Shown here: positions 27,074-35,984 of the stretch, piece after piece
How the letters are laid out: each line of letters starts with the position of its first letter
Numbering within the stretch: the stretch's first letter is position 1
Source: Prevotella sp.
GTDB taxonomy: Bacteria; Bacteroidota; Bacteroidia; Bacteroidales; Bacteroidaceae
Length of the DNA: 50,067 nt
Direction: 5' to 3'
NCBI GenBank assembly: GCA_017471245.1
Contig: JAFUVB010000073.1
Span: forward strand, 1 to 50,067
Position numbers and translations under genes: made by a program
The notes under the pieces: model-generated
Told to the model about the DNA's origin: nothing
The model's database searches: none
What the model saw: the letters and a program-made list of their open reading frames with translations, nothing else

Positions 27074-27553
27074 TCAGGCATTCTCGTCGGGTTCCTTCAT
27101 GTCGAGCACCTCATTGATCATGGTGCGAAACTTGATGGGACTCGCCAGGAACTTGTAGTCGTTCACCACCTCGCCCGTGGTGATGGAGATGGTGCCATAG
27201 TTGAAGATGCGGCCGAGCATCGACTGGTTCACCAATACTCCTTCGCACTTGCTGAGGCGCAGCTCTGTGGTCTGTCGCTCAAGGATGCCTTTCTTCACAA
27301 TCAGTCGCCGGTTGGTAATATAGTATTCGGTATTCTTCATCACCAGCGATGTGTATAAATAACCGATGATCATGATCACTGCCGTGATGAGCGTGGGTAT
27401 CCACCATTCCAAATGGTTGTACAAGCAGATGCCGACAGCTATTGCCCAGAGGATGAACAGCGTGAAGATGCCGCCCATGAAGGCAAACCAGTGCAGGTGT
27501 CCTTTGTAGACGATTCTCTCGTTTGAAGAGAGATGTTTCTCAATGAAACCCAT
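27074..27553 (-). CDS. Bacterial PH-domain (bPH2) membrane protein
   Basis: A 159-aa protein. The N-terminus (IEKHLSSNERIVYKGHLHW) and two membrane helices (about 25-48 and 52-74) precede a bPH2/YdbS-like pleckstrin-homology fold (about 75-155: YYITNRRLIVKKGILERQTTELRL, then NYGTISITTGEV). This layout is common in small Bacteroidetes membrane proteins with unknown partners. It follows the sugar transporter gene by 27 nt on the same strand. No catalytic residues are expected. Confidence 0.85.
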   Translation of the reverse strand: MGFIEKHLSSNERIVYKGHLHWFAFMGGIFTLFILWAIAVGICLYNHLEWWIPTLITAVIMIIGYLYTSLVMKNTEYYITNRRLIVKKGILERQTTELRLSKCEGVLVNQSMLGRIFNYGTISITTGEVVNDYKFLASPIKFRTMINEVLDMKEPDENA

Positions 27554-27580
27554 GATGCTGAGTGGTTGAAGGTTGGTGGG

Positions 27581-28888
27581 TTATACTGGAATATCCTTAT
27601 TCACGTTCTTGCAGCCGATGAGGGCATAGTAGAACATGTATGCCATGGCGAGCAGATAGACGAAATAGCTCGGCATATAGCCCATCTTGTCGGCAAAGAA
27701 GTTCTGGATCACGGGCAGCACGCCGCCGCCAACCACCATCATCATGAAGATGCCTGAAGCCTGAGCGGTGTATTTGCCGAGTCCTTCGGTGGAAAGGTTG
27801 AAGATGCTGGTCCACATCACAGAGGTGCAGAGTCCGCACAGCACGAGCAGCAGTGCGCTGACAGGCACCGTGGCATAGGTAACCTTGAACTTCATGATGT
27901 CGAACAGCGGCATGTTCACCGTAGTGGTGTTCGGCAACAGCATGGCTGCAATGATCAGAATCATGCCAATGGTGGTGGTTGCCATCATCAGCTGACGGGC
28001 AGAGACCTTGGCTGCGATGAAGCTTGAGCACAAGCGGCCGATGAGCATCAGCAGCCAATACATGGCTGCCACGGCACCGCCGATGGTTGCTGCGTTCTCA
28101 ATCAGTCCGGCACCGCGGTCAGTGGGATCGGAAAGATAGAAGTTGAGTCCGCCGGGAATACCCACCTCGACACCTACATATACGAAGATGGCGATGACGC
28201 CCAGCTTGAGATGGCGGAACGACCAGGGAGAATGCTCGAACTTGGTTTCTGAAGTGACGCGTGCTGCCTCGGGATCTTCGATGGGAATGAAGGTGAGGAT
28301 GATGAATGCGCAGGCGAATACTGCCATGGCAATGTACATCACGAGATTCACGTTGGCCATCTTTGTGCTTGCTGTCACTGTTCCGATCAATGCACCGACG
28401 AGCATCGGGGTCATGGTGCCTGCCAGAGAGTTCAGCGTGCCGCCGATCATGTTCAGCTGGTTGCCGCGGTTGCCGCCGCCGCCAAGCAGGTTGAGCATCG
28501 GGTTGACCACTGTGTTCAGGATGCAAACGGCGAATCCGGAGATGAATGCGCCAAGCAGGTAGATGCAGAATCCGGGGATTCCGCCGGAGAATCCTGAGAG
28601 ATACTGGATGAGCACGCCGAAGAATCCCACGGCAATGCCTATCAGGGCGGTCTTCTTGTAACCTACTTTTGTCAGCATCTTACCAGCGGGAATGCCCATG
28701 AACAGATAGGCAAAGAAGTTCATGAAGTTACCCATGATGCCGAGCACATTGGAACCGCCGATTTCAGGCTGGTTTTTCCAAATCACGCCGATGGGTGCTC
28801 CCAGGTTGGTGACGAAGGAAATCATGGCATAGAGGAAGAACATCGTGACGATGGCGATGACGCTTCCGTTTTGTTTTTGTTGACTCAT
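27581..28888 (-). CDS. MFS transporter of the FHS (FucP/GluP-like) type, probable sugar:proton symporter
   Basis: A 435-aa inner-membrane transporter with 12 predicted helices. The N-half contains MGNFMNFFAYLFMGIPAGKM in place of the usual MFS loop 2-3 motif. LNTVVNPMLNLLGGGGNRGNQLNMIGG (about 120-146) corresponds to the NPxxxxLG signature of the fucose/galactose/glucose (FHS) subfamily. It lies 43 nt downstream of the zinc-ribbon gene and 27 nt upstream of the PH-domain gene. The substrate cannot be named from sequence alone; hexose or deoxyhexose is likely. Confidence 0.82.
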   Translation of the reverse strand: MSQQKQNGSVIAIVTMFFLYAMISFVTNLGAPIGVIWKNQPEIGGSNVLGIMGNFMNFFAYLFMGIPAGKMLTKVGYKKTALIGIAVGFFGVLIQYLSGFSGGIPGFCIYLLGAFISGFAVCILNTVVNPMLNLLGGGGNRGNQLNMIGGTLNSLAGTMTPMLVGALIGTVTASTKMANVNLVMYIAMAVFACAFIILTFIPIEDPEAARVTSETKFEHSPWSFRHLKLGVIAIFVYVGVEVGIPGGLNFYLSDPTDRGAGLIENAATIGGAVAAMYWLLMLIGRLCSSFIAAKVSARQLMMATTTIGMILIIAAMLLPNTTTVNMPLFDIMKFKVTYATVPVSALLLVLCGLCTSVMWTSIFNLSTEGLGKYTAQASGIFMMMVVGGGVLPVIQNFFADKMGYMPSYFVYLLAMAYMFYYALIGCKNVNKDIPV

Positions 28889-28931
28889 ATTTGTATTGTT
28901 TTTAATGGTTTGTATTTCCTCTCGTCATGTT

Positions 28932-29762
28932 TTAATCCTCAGCCTCGTCTTCTTTCTTGCGGCGGATGGCGCGCTTGCGCTTGGGCTTGTCGTCAACGAC
29001 GGGCTTGTCGGCCTTCACGCCGGCCAGTTCGGGATCGATGAGGATGCGTCCGCAATACTCGCACACGATAATCTTCTTGTGCATCTTGATGTCGAGTTGG
29101 CGCTGTGGCGGAATCTTGTTGAAGCAACCGCCGCAGGCGTCGCGCTGTACATACACGATACCCAGTCCGTTGCGGGCATTCTTGCGGATGCGCTTGAAAC
29201 TGGTGAGCAGGCGCGGCTCGATTTTCAGTTCAAAAGCCTTTGCTTTTTCCTTGAGTTCGTCTTCGGCGGCGCGGGTCTCTTCCATGATTTCGTCGAGTTC
29301 GCCCTTCTTCTCGTCGAGGGCCACCTGGCGGTCGTTGATCTGCTCGCGTGTGCGGCTCAGGTCGTTTTCGCGCTCTTCCACCTTGGCGTTGGCCTCGCGG
29401 ATTTTCTTGTCGCAGAGTTCAATCTCCAGGTTTTGGAATTCAATCTCCTTGGTCAGCGTGTCGTATTCGCGGTTGTTCTTCACTAGTTCAAGTTGGCTTT
29501 CATAGCGCTTCACGCTGGCTTTGGCGTTCTCGATATCTCCTTTTTTCTGAACGATGGCATCCTGGAATTCCTGAATCTCGTTCTGAATTTTCTCCACACG
29601 GAGTGTCAAACCGGCGATTTCGTCCTCAAGGTCTTGCACCTCGAGCGGCAGTTCGCCTCTCATTGCTCTTTTCTCGTCGATTGCAGAAAGTGTTGACTGC
29701 AACTGGTAAAGAGTCTTCAGTTTCTCTTCAACTGACAAGTCTGTTGGATCTTTTTTTGCCAT
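28932..29762 (-). CDS. Coiled-coil protein with C4-type zinc ribbon
   Basis: A 276-aa cytoplasmic protein. Residues 10-185 form a long charged coiled coil. A zinc ribbon follows with CGGC and, about 24 residues later, CEYC (GGCFNKIPPQRQ then IIVCEYCGRIL). A basic tail (KPKRKRAIRRKK) and an acidic end complete it. This is the CT398-like family. Its structure resembles a coiled-coil adaptor with a nucleic-acid-binding tip; its role is unknown. In Bacteroidetes it is typically encoded next to a Nif3-like protein, as here (45-nt gap). Confidence 0.88.
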   Translation of the reverse strand: MAKKDPTDLSVEEKLKTLYQLQSTLSAIDEKRAMRGELPLEVQDLEDEIAGLTLRVEKIQNEIQEFQDAIVQKKGDIENAKASVKRYESQLELVKNNREYDTLTKEIEFQNLEIELCDKKIREANAKVEERENDLSRTREQINDRQVALDEKKGELDEIMEETRAAEDELKEKAKAFELKIEPRLLTSFKRIRKNARNGLGIVYVQRDACGGCFNKIPPQRQLDIKMHKKIIVCEYCGRILIDPELAGVKADKPVVDDKPKRKRAIRRKKEDEAED

Positions 29763-29807
29763 AATCTTATAATGTTATTGATGATATTGGTTTCGTGACG
29801 TGGGGTG

Positions 29808-30599
29808 TCAGAGGTAGCAGATGGGGTTGGTGACGGTTTCTGCCATCACACATCTCACGCCCGGACACTGGCTTTCGATGATTTCGCGGAAGATTTCGCT
29901 GGTGAACTGCTCGCTCTGGTAGTGGCCAATCACGGCAATCTGTATCTCCTGTTCGTGGCCGAAATACTCATGATAGTGCATTTCGCCCGTGACAAAGGCA
30001 TCGGCACCCTGTGCGATGGCGTCGCCCAGCATGAAGGCACCGGCGCCGCCGCAGATGGCTACCCTGCTGACGGGGCGCTGCAGCAACTGGTTGGCTTGTA
30101 CGCAGGCCACGCCGAACTGCTGTTTGAGCAACTGGATGAAGTCTGCCGCTGCCATGGGCTGCGGCAACTCTCCGATGACTCCGCTGCCGCCGATGACACC
30201 GTCGGCCATCTTCTCCTGACCGAAGAAGCGGGCATTCTGCAGCGACATCTTCTCGGCAATCTTGTAGTTCACGCCGCCCAGGGCATTGTCCATGTTGGTG
30301 TGCATGGACACCACAGTGACATCATGCTTGATGGCTTTCACCACGGCACGCTGCACGTCGTTGCCTCCGTTGATGCGCTTCAGGGCATGGAAAATCAGCG
30401 GATGATGGCTCACAATGAGGTTACAACCCTTGGCAATGGCCTCGTCGACCACCTGCTCGGTTACGTCAAGACACAACAATGCCCCTGACACTTCCTGCTC
30501 CTCTGTCAGTCCTACCTGCAGGCCGGCATTGTCGAAGCCTTCCTGCAAGGGCAGAGGCGCGAATCGTTCAAGGGCATTCACCACTTCTTTTATGTTCAC
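29808..30599 (-). CDS. Nif3-like dinuclear metal-centre protein
   Basis: A 263-aa member of the NIF3/YbgI family (often mislabelled GTP cyclohydrolase I type 2). Metal ligands are visible in VSHHPLIFH, SMHTNMDNA and the C-terminal GHYQSEQ. The inserted domain found in the 365-aa forms is missing, so this is the short form. It starts with GTG at 30599. The family forms a hexameric toroid with two metal ions per subunit; the reaction is uncertain. The zinc-ribbon protein gene follows 45 nt downstream. Confidence 0.9.
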   Translation of the reverse strand: MNIKEVVNALERFAPLPLQEGFDNAGLQVGLTEEQEVSGALLCLDVTEQVVDEAIAKGCNLIVSHHPLIFHALKRINGGNDVQRAVVKAIKHDVTVVSMHTNMDNALGGVNYKIAEKMSLQNARFFGQEKMADGVIGGSGVIGELPQPMAAADFIQLLKQQFGVACVQANQLLQRPVSRVAICGGAGAFMLGDAIAQGADAFVTGEMHYHEYFGHEQEIQIAVIGHYQSEQFTSEIFREIIESQCPGVRCVMAETVTNPICYL

Positions 30600-30926
30600 G
30601 CTTTTCAGCTTTATTGATTATAAGAATCCGCCGGCATGTTTTCCTGCTACCTGTTGTATAGGGGCGTATGCCGGTAATCTGCTGCAAAGATAGTGATTTT
30701 CTTTGAATTACGGTGCTGACTCGCTTAACTTTACCGTTTCTTTAAGCGTTATTAACATTCGGCGGCGGGTTGGTAACTACTCAGCACCCTCAAGAAGAGT
30801 GCCCCCTTTTTGGGGGCAGAAATCTTACAAATCTGACCAAATTTTACAAAAAAGAAGAAGAGATTTGAAAGATTTTGAATAGATTTGTAAGATATCTCGC
30901 CGTAGGCGACTCTTTTTAAGATTCTT
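30600..30926. other. Intergenic region with inverted repeats
   Basis: This gap separates two minus-strand genes. It holds a hairpin TGCCCCC-TTTT-GGGGGCA near 30810-30828, an inverted repeat ATCTTACAAATCT (30822-30834) and AGATTTGTAAGAT (30881-30893), and a small hairpin TCGCC-GTA-GGCGA (30897-30909) followed by a T-run on the plus strand. CGCCGTAGGC also occurs inside the MITE-like element at 26.8 kb. No gene is seen. Confidence 0.65.
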
Positions 30927-31991
30927 TCAGAGGGGGAACTGCATGGTGCAGCAGTGCACCGATCCGTGCTGGCGGATGATGGTGCGGCTGTCTATGGGAA
31001 TCATCTCCCTGTCGGGGAAGGCCTGCTGGATGACGCGCAGTGCCTCGCGGTCGGTGCCGGGCTGTGCATAGGTGGGCACGAGCACTGCGCCGTTGATGAC
31101 CAGAAAGTTGGCATAGGTGGCGGGCAGTCGCTCTTCTTCGTCATAGACTGGGCTGGGCGAGGGAAGTTTCAGCAGCCGGAAGGGCTTGCCGTCGGCAGTA
31201 AGCAGAGTTTTCAGTTGTGCCTCCATGGCCTTGAGGTCGTCAAACTGCTCGTCGCGTGGGTCGTCGCACCCCATATATAATAAGGTGTCGTCGGGAGCCA
31301 TGCGCACCAGCGTGTCGATGTGTCCGTCGGTGTCGTCGCCCGTCAGGTGCCCGTGGTCAATCCACAGAATGCGCTTTGCCTGCAGGCGCGCCTTGAGTTG
31401 CTCTTCAATCTGGCTGCGCGTGAGCGGCTGGTTCCTGTTGGGAGCCAGCAGACAGCATGATGTGGTGAGCACCGTTCCTTTGCCGTCGCTCTCAATGCTT
31501 CCGCCCTCAAGCACGAAGTCGAGGTGCGACTGATACCCGACCGTCGGCTCGCTCATGCCGCTGCCACAGGGGTAGCGGTCACTGATGGTGGCAAACAGGC
31601 TGCGGTTGATGGCATTGTCCTTGTCTGCCTCAAACTTCTCTCCCCATCCGTTGAACTTGAAGTCGAGAAACTGCTTGGCGCTGCAGGCATCACCCGATGC
31701 GGGCTCTTCGGCCAAAACCAGGAAACCGTGGTCGCGCGCCCAGGTGTCGTTGGTGGGGCAGGCATGTACGATGACACGACTCATGTCGATGCCCTCGCTG
31801 GCGAGGCGTGCGCTCACCGCCTCAGCGTCTTGTGCCACCACGATGAGCAGTTCGCGGGCTGCGATGGCGCGTGCCATTTCCAAATACGTGTGCGTAATCT
31901 CTTCCAGATAGGGCTTCCAGTCGGTTTCAGCGTGCGGCCATGTCAGTTGCACGGCCCATTGCCTGTTCCATTCTGCGGGAAATATCATCAT
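30927..31991 (-). CDS. aguA: Agmatine deiminase-family protein
   Basis: A 354-aa enzyme of the PAD-like guanidino-modifying superfamily. It should hydrolyse agmatine to N-carbamoylputrescine and ammonia, a step toward putrescine. The family motifs are present: TWPHAETDW near the N-terminus, NDTWARDHGF (substrate-binding D and R), DDTDGHIDTLVR (catalytic His) and the nucleophile Cys in QHGSVHCCTMQFP at the very end. I start it at the ATG at 31991 (MMIFPAEWNRQW); a longer frame adds 11 unlikely residues. A -7-like TACCTTTG lies at 32022-32029 (minus). The partner N-carbamoylputrescine amidase is not in the window. Confidence 0.88.
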   Translation of the reverse strand: MMIFPAEWNRQWAVQLTWPHAETDWKPYLEEITHTYLEMARAIAARELLIVVAQDAEAVSARLASEGIDMSRVIVHACPTNDTWARDHGFLVLAEEPASGDACSAKQFLDFKFNGWGEKFEADKDNAINRSLFATISDRYPCGSGMSEPTVGYQSHLDFVLEGGSIESDGKGTVLTTSCCLLAPNRNQPLTRSQIEEQLKARLQAKRILWIDHGHLTGDDTDGHIDTLVRMAPDDTLLYMGCDDPRDEQFDDLKAMEAQLKTLLTADGKPFRLLKLPSPSPVYDEEERLPATYANFLVINGAVLVPTYAQPGTDREALRVIQQAFPDREMIPIDSRTIIRQHGSVHCCTMQFPL

Positions 31992-32380
31992 GTTGTTGCC
32001 TGAGGGTTTGGTTATCGGGGGCAAAGGTACGAATAAAATGAGAATTTCGGTCTCGTTTCCGCCTTATTTTTATCATAAAAGGCTGCCTCACGGCAGCCCT
32101 TTTATGGAAACAATCATTACTACTATAAAAAATAACCAATAACCTAACAAAAACGTTACCTTTGTCGATATCTATTGTGAAAAAAAGTATGTCTATTGAT
32201 GCAGTCATAATATTCTTCACCTCGCTCGGTGATGTTTTCTGAGTGCAAAGATACAGCAAACAGCCGATTTGCGAAAAATTTTTCAGCAAACCGGCTGCTT
32301 TGTTCAGCGAATCGCTCCGTGGCCGGGAATGCATTTGCGCATGCTAACCGTTGTGCTCCCGCCCACTGTGCGAGGCGGCA
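31992..32380. other. Intergenic region between the GH13-GH53 gene and aguA
   Basis: It contains a strong hairpin at 32077-32103, a -7-like TACCTTTG for aguA (32022-32029, minus), and another possible -7 box TATCTTTG near 32248 (minus) that could start a short transcript ending at the hairpin. A plus-strand TACCTTTG near 32156 has no gene behind it. No coding sequence is evident. Confidence 0.55.
32077..32103 (-). terminator. Hairpin terminator
   Basis: The stem GGCTGCC/GGCAGCC with a 4-nt loop is flanked by A4 and T4, so it can act on both strands. On the minus strand it lies downstream of the GH13-GH53 gene and upstream of aguA and should separate the two transcripts. Confidence 0.7.
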
Positions 32381-35300
32381 TTATCTGATCCACACCTTTT
32401 TCTTACCAATGATGTAGATGCCCGGACGAAGACCGTTGGCGCTGTTGCCCACGCGGCGGCCCTGCAGGTCGTAGACGGTGGTGTCTTCAGCCTTTTCTGT
32501 TTGGATATCGGCAATGCCCGTAGAGCCGGAACCGTCGAGGAAGTTCTTCAGGGAGGCGACGGCAGGCAGGAAATGGCCGTTCTCGTTGTCAACGAGCGAG
32601 GCGTTATACCATCCTCGTGTCACGCGCTTCGTGTCCCAGTCGAGTCCGTATTCGTTGGCTTCCATCATCCACCAGAAGAGTCCGTTCACGTTCTTGTGCT
32701 TGTTCAGCATGGTGATCATGTCTTCGGTGAAGTTCTTCTGCCCGTCAGCCGAGTAGGGATAGGTGTTGGTATAGGTGTATGTGGTGCCAGGCACTTCCCA
32801 GCGATAACTGTATCCCGTCTCCACAATCATGATCTTCTTGTCGGGGAAATCGCCTTCCACCTTGCTGACAGCACCTTCGAGCACCGGCAGAGCGCCGTGG
32901 AAGTGAGGATAGTAGCTCATTCCGATGATGTCGTAGTCGATGTTGTCGCTGTTCAGAGCACTGTAGTAGGTAGACAGGTAGTTGCTGTTGGCAGCGCGCT
33001 CCGTATGAATCACGATCTTGGCATCCGGACATACCTCGCGGCAAGCCTTGCCTGCCTGTTTCAGAAGACCGATGAAGCGGCTCCAGTTGGCGCTTTGTCC
33101 GGCGTACACCTTTTTATATGTACTTGAAGAAGTCTCGTATTTGGTTTCTTCGGCAGTGTTGGTTGTGATGATTCCCTCGCCCCAGAGCATGCCATAGCTG
33201 ATTTCGTTGCCAGTCTGGATGAAGTCGGGCTCGGCACCTGCAGTCTTCATCTCCTGCAATACTTCTTTGGTATAGCTATAAACCTTCTCCTGCAACTCGC
33301 TGTCAGAGAGGTTCAGCCAGTCTTTCGGTGTCCATTGCTTGGCGGGATCAGCCCATGTGTCGCTGTAATGGATGTCGAGCATCAGCTTGAAACCGGCGTC
33401 CTTGATCTTCTTTCCCAATGTCTTGACATAGGAAAGATCCTGACATACGCCCTGGTCTTTCTCTGCGGCGGTGGCATTCTGCGGATCCACGAAGAGGCGC
33501 ACGCGCATGGTGTTCATGCCTTGTTCCTTGAAGTAGGGGAGTAAGGATGAAATGCTCTGCCCGTTGTTGTCGTAATACTTGGCACCATGTTCCTCGTATT
33601 TGGTGAGAAGCGAGATGTCGCCGCCCACATATTTCACTTCCTGCTCCTCTTCACCTCCGCCGATGTTCACCTGTGATGTGATGTCGTTCACGGTGAGCTT
33701 GCCGTTCACTTCGCTGCCTATTTCATAATAGGTGTCCTCTGACAGTGGACCGATGTCAACGGTTTGCTTCTTTCCGCTGCCCTGATCGAAGATGATGTTG
33801 AAAGAATAACCCTCTGTGTTGATGTCGAAAGAGCGGTAATAGTATTTCACACCGTCGATTTCCTTGGTCGTGGTGATGCTGGTTCCCGGCCATCCTCCCA
33901 GCAACTGGGTATTCTTGCTGTCGTTTGCCCATGCATAGAAATAAACGGGTGTTGACCATTGCGGGTCTTTCAGGTAGATGGTTGCCGTGTGAGCCTCGAA
34001 GGGTTTGATGGTATACTGATAGGTCTGTATACCCGTTACGCTTCCGTTCTTCAGCAGTCCCACCTTGAGGGTGCAGCTGTTGTCGATGGTGATGCTGGTG
34101 TTGTTGGCAACCTTTGTGCTGTTGACCGTCGGGTTGCTGCCATCGAGCGTGTAGACCAACTGCGCATTGCTGTCTTCGGAGACGGCATTCAGCTTCACAT
34201 CAAATGCTTTCGGGAATTCGCCGGACGCGATGTTTGCCCAAGCTGTTTCTGTTGACTTGGAGAGATAATAGCGGTAGTGATGCCCTGCCAGTATCTGTAC
34301 CCAGTCGGCAGGGGGTGTATACATGTTGGCATAACCAACCACCACGAGCAGCTTGCCCTTTGAGCCTTCCACGCTGTTGGCATAGTATTGGGCATTGCTT
34401 GCCATGTTCTGGTAGTTGCTCTCGTTGGTGATTCCTGCTATCTGGCGTGCTGCAATCATCGCCTTGATGTCCTGTTTGTAGGCTTTCCAGTGAGTGAGGA
34501 ACACACAGGGTGTGCCAGGCATGGCAAGCAGATAGGCGTTGGCAGCAAGCGTGTCTTTCTTGATGGGGTCGGGATTGTAGTTGTTGGTAGTTCCACGATC
34601 CTGCATGTCGTGGTTCTCAACGAAGGTAACGGCATAGCGGCGATAGCTTGCATTGCTCATCAAAGAGCTGTTGCCCAGCTTCGACCAGTTGTTTCCGTTG
34701 ATAGCGTCGCGCACCGTATAGCGGAAGGCAAAGTCGAATGTGCCGCTCTGAACCTGCCCGTCTTTCTTCTGTTGGTCAATCACATTCTGAAGATTACTGG
34801 CGTTTCCGTCCCAATATTCGCCCACGGAGAAGTCCGGGCGTGAGTCATAGTTGTAGTCGGCAAGATAGCTGCGGCTGAAGCCCTTGGTCATGTCATAGCG
34901 GAATCCCGCATATCCCAAATCGTTGAGCAGGTATTTCAGATATGCCTTGACGATGGTCTGCACGTTCTCGCTCTTATGATCCAGGTCGCGGCAGCCATCC
35001 CATCCTTCGCCGGTATCGTTGTTCTGGCTGATGCTGATGCCGTTGCTGGTAGCCCATTTCTTTGTATCACCTCCGTCGTCATCGGCACAGATGTCTGTAG
35101 GAAGCATCTTATAGGTCACGCCTTTGTAGGTTTCTTCAGGATAGTCAACCCATGAACCATTCACACCCAAGTTGTTGCGGTGATTGATAACCACGTCGGC
35201 AATAAACTTTGTTCCCTTCTGCTTGAACGTGCTGATCATCGTGCGCAGTTGCTGTTCTGTACCAAAAGAACTGTTTTGGTTGAAATAATACACAGGCGTA

Positions 35301-35551
35301 TAGCCCATCTGATTGTAGGTAGAGTTGCAGTTGCCACTCTGAGGAATCCAGATGAGGCTGAAATACTGCGACAGTTCATCGGCTTGCGCTGTGAGATTGG
35401 TCCATTGGGTGTCCACGAAGGAGTCCCAAGAGAATGCCTGCAGCATAACGCCACTATAGTCTTTTGCCCAGCCCTGCGACTGTGCCTGCATCTGCATGCT
35501 GCCTGTGAGCATTGCGATGGCAAGGATCGTGATTCTAAGAAAATGCTTCAT
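32381..35551 (-). CDS. Secreted GH13 alpha-amylase-CBM26-GH53 endo-galactanase fusion
   Basis: A 1056-aa secreted enzyme with two catalytic domains. The signal peptide (KHFLRITILAIAMLTGSMQM) fixes the start at 35551. GH13 (about 30-440) has all key residues: DVVINH, nucleophile Asp220 in GFRYDMTKG, acid/base Glu245 in SVGEYW and Asp315 in ENHD. A chitobiase-like beta domain (about 450-515) precedes a CBM26-type starch-binding module (about 522-612). GH53 (about 640-990) keeps acid/base Glu783 (TGNEISYG) and nucleophile Glu911 (IMIVETGY). The C-terminus (VYDLQGRRV...GIYIIGKK) resembles a Prevotella sorting-type tail. The GH53 part closely matches the separate GH53 enzyme next door. An operator-like site (35678-35689) and a -7 box (35614-35621) lie upstream. 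Confidence 0.9.
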   Translation of the reverse strand: MKHFLRITILAIAMLTGSMQMQAQSQGWAKDYSGVMLQAFSWDSFVDTQWTNLTAQADELSQYFSLIWIPQSGNCNSTYNQMGYTPVYYFNQNSSFGTEQQLRTMISTFKQKGTKFIADVVINHRNNLGVNGSWVDYPEETYKGVTYKMLPTDICADDDGGDTKKWATSNGISISQNNDTGEGWDGCRDLDHKSENVQTIVKAYLKYLLNDLGYAGFRYDMTKGFSRSYLADYNYDSRPDFSVGEYWDGNASNLQNVIDQQKKDGQVQSGTFDFAFRYTVRDAINGNNWSKLGNSSLMSNASYRRYAVTFVENHDMQDRGTTNNYNPDPIKKDTLAANAYLLAMPGTPCVFLTHWKAYKQDIKAMIAARQIAGITNESNYQNMASNAQYYANSVEGSKGKLLVVVGYANMYTPPADWVQILAGHHYRYYLSKSTETAWANIASGEFPKAFDVKLNAVSEDSNAQLVYTLDGSNPTVNSTKVANNTSITIDNSCTLKVGLLKNGSVTGIQTYQYTIKPFEAHTATIYLKDPQWSTPVYFYAWANDSKNTQLLGGWPGTSITTTKEIDGVKYYYRSFDINTEGYSFNIIFDQGSGKKQTVDIGPLSEDTYYEIGSEVNGKLTVNDITSQVNIGGGEEEQEVKYVGGDISLLTKYEEHGAKYYDNNGQSISSLLPYFKEQGMNTMRVRLFVDPQNATAAEKDQGVCQDLSYVKTLGKKIKDAGFKLMLDIHYSDTWADPAKQWTPKDWLNLSDSELQEKVYSYTKEVLQEMKTAGAEPDFIQTGNEISYGMLWGEGIITTNTAEETKYETSSSTYKKVYAGQSANWSRFIGLLKQAGKACREVCPDAKIVIHTERAANSNYLSTYYSALNSDNIDYDIIGMSYYPHFHGALPVLEGAVSKVEGDFPDKKIMIVETGYSYRWEVPGTTYTYTNTYPYSADGQKNFTEDMITMLNKHKNVNGLFWWMMEANEYGLDWDTKRVTRGWYNASLVDNENGHFLPAVASLKNFLDGSGSTGIADIQTEKAEDTTVYDLQGRRVGNSANGLRPGIYIIGKKKVWIR

Positions 35552-35677
35552 TGGTTGTACGTAGTTCTTTTCTTGCACTTCCTCTTTTAGAGGAAATGCG
35601 GTGATTATGCATGCAAAGATAATGCAAAACAGCGCGACGGAAGTGCCTGAAAGTGGGTTTTCGCCCAATGATATTGC

Positions 35678-35689
35678 GCAATCGTTTGC
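35678..35689. promoter_or_regulatory. Second LacI-type operator (one mismatch)
   Basis: GCAATCGTTTGC differs by one base from the perfect palindrome GCAAACGTTTGC at 45271-45282. The flanking GC before it is also shared. It lies 127 nt upstream of the GH13-GH53 start and 57 nt from the -7 box. Confidence 0.6.
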
Positions 35690-35853
35690 GCGATGGCGCT
35701 TTTCGGCGTGTTGATGATGATGACGGGCGATGCAAGATGAGGGAGGTCTGTTTTCTCGCGCGCAGGTTTTTCGGCAATGCCACGGCTTGTGTGGCGGTGA
35801 TTCTCTATGTACTGATCTATTTCAACTATGCCGGGATGGTGGTGAACCATAGG

Positions 35854-35975
35854 TTTTGAGGCTCAAAAGCGTATGTTTTGAGGGGCAAAAGCATATCTTT
35901 TGAAGGTCAAAAGCATATCTTTTGAACGTCAAAACCTAAGGTCTTAAAAGGCTAAAGCATATCTTTTGTAAAATA
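35854..35975. repeat. 22-bp phased repeat array, AAAAGCATATCTTTT type
   Basis: TTTTGA boxes recur at 35854, 35876, 35898 and 35920, a degenerate unit lies at 35942, and another follows at 35964, all exactly 22 bp apart. Read from the AAA phase, the cores are AAAAGCATATCTTTT (palindromic arms) with 7-nt linkers such as GAAGGTC and GAACGTC. It starts a few bases from the stop of the GH53 gene (35985). Confidence 0.85.
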
Positions 35976-35984
35976 AGAGCTTTT

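Larger units (their letters stand above)
35552..35984. other. Intergenic region upstream of the GH13-GH53 gene
   Basis: It holds a -7-like TATCTTTG (35614-35621, minus), a LacI-operator-like site (35678-35689) and the 22-bp array at 35854-35975. The fusion enzyme therefore probably has its own promoter rather than reading through from the GH53 gene. Confidence 0.65.

Noticed and set aside
27597-28562. Extra long frames across the FHS transporter gene
   Set aside because: They are His/Arg-rich shadows of the transporter and lack any domain.
32281-32330. A fifth 22-bp array near TTCAGCAAACCGG
   Set aside because: TTCAGC recurs, but the spacing is not 22 bp and there is no series of AAA-TTT cores.
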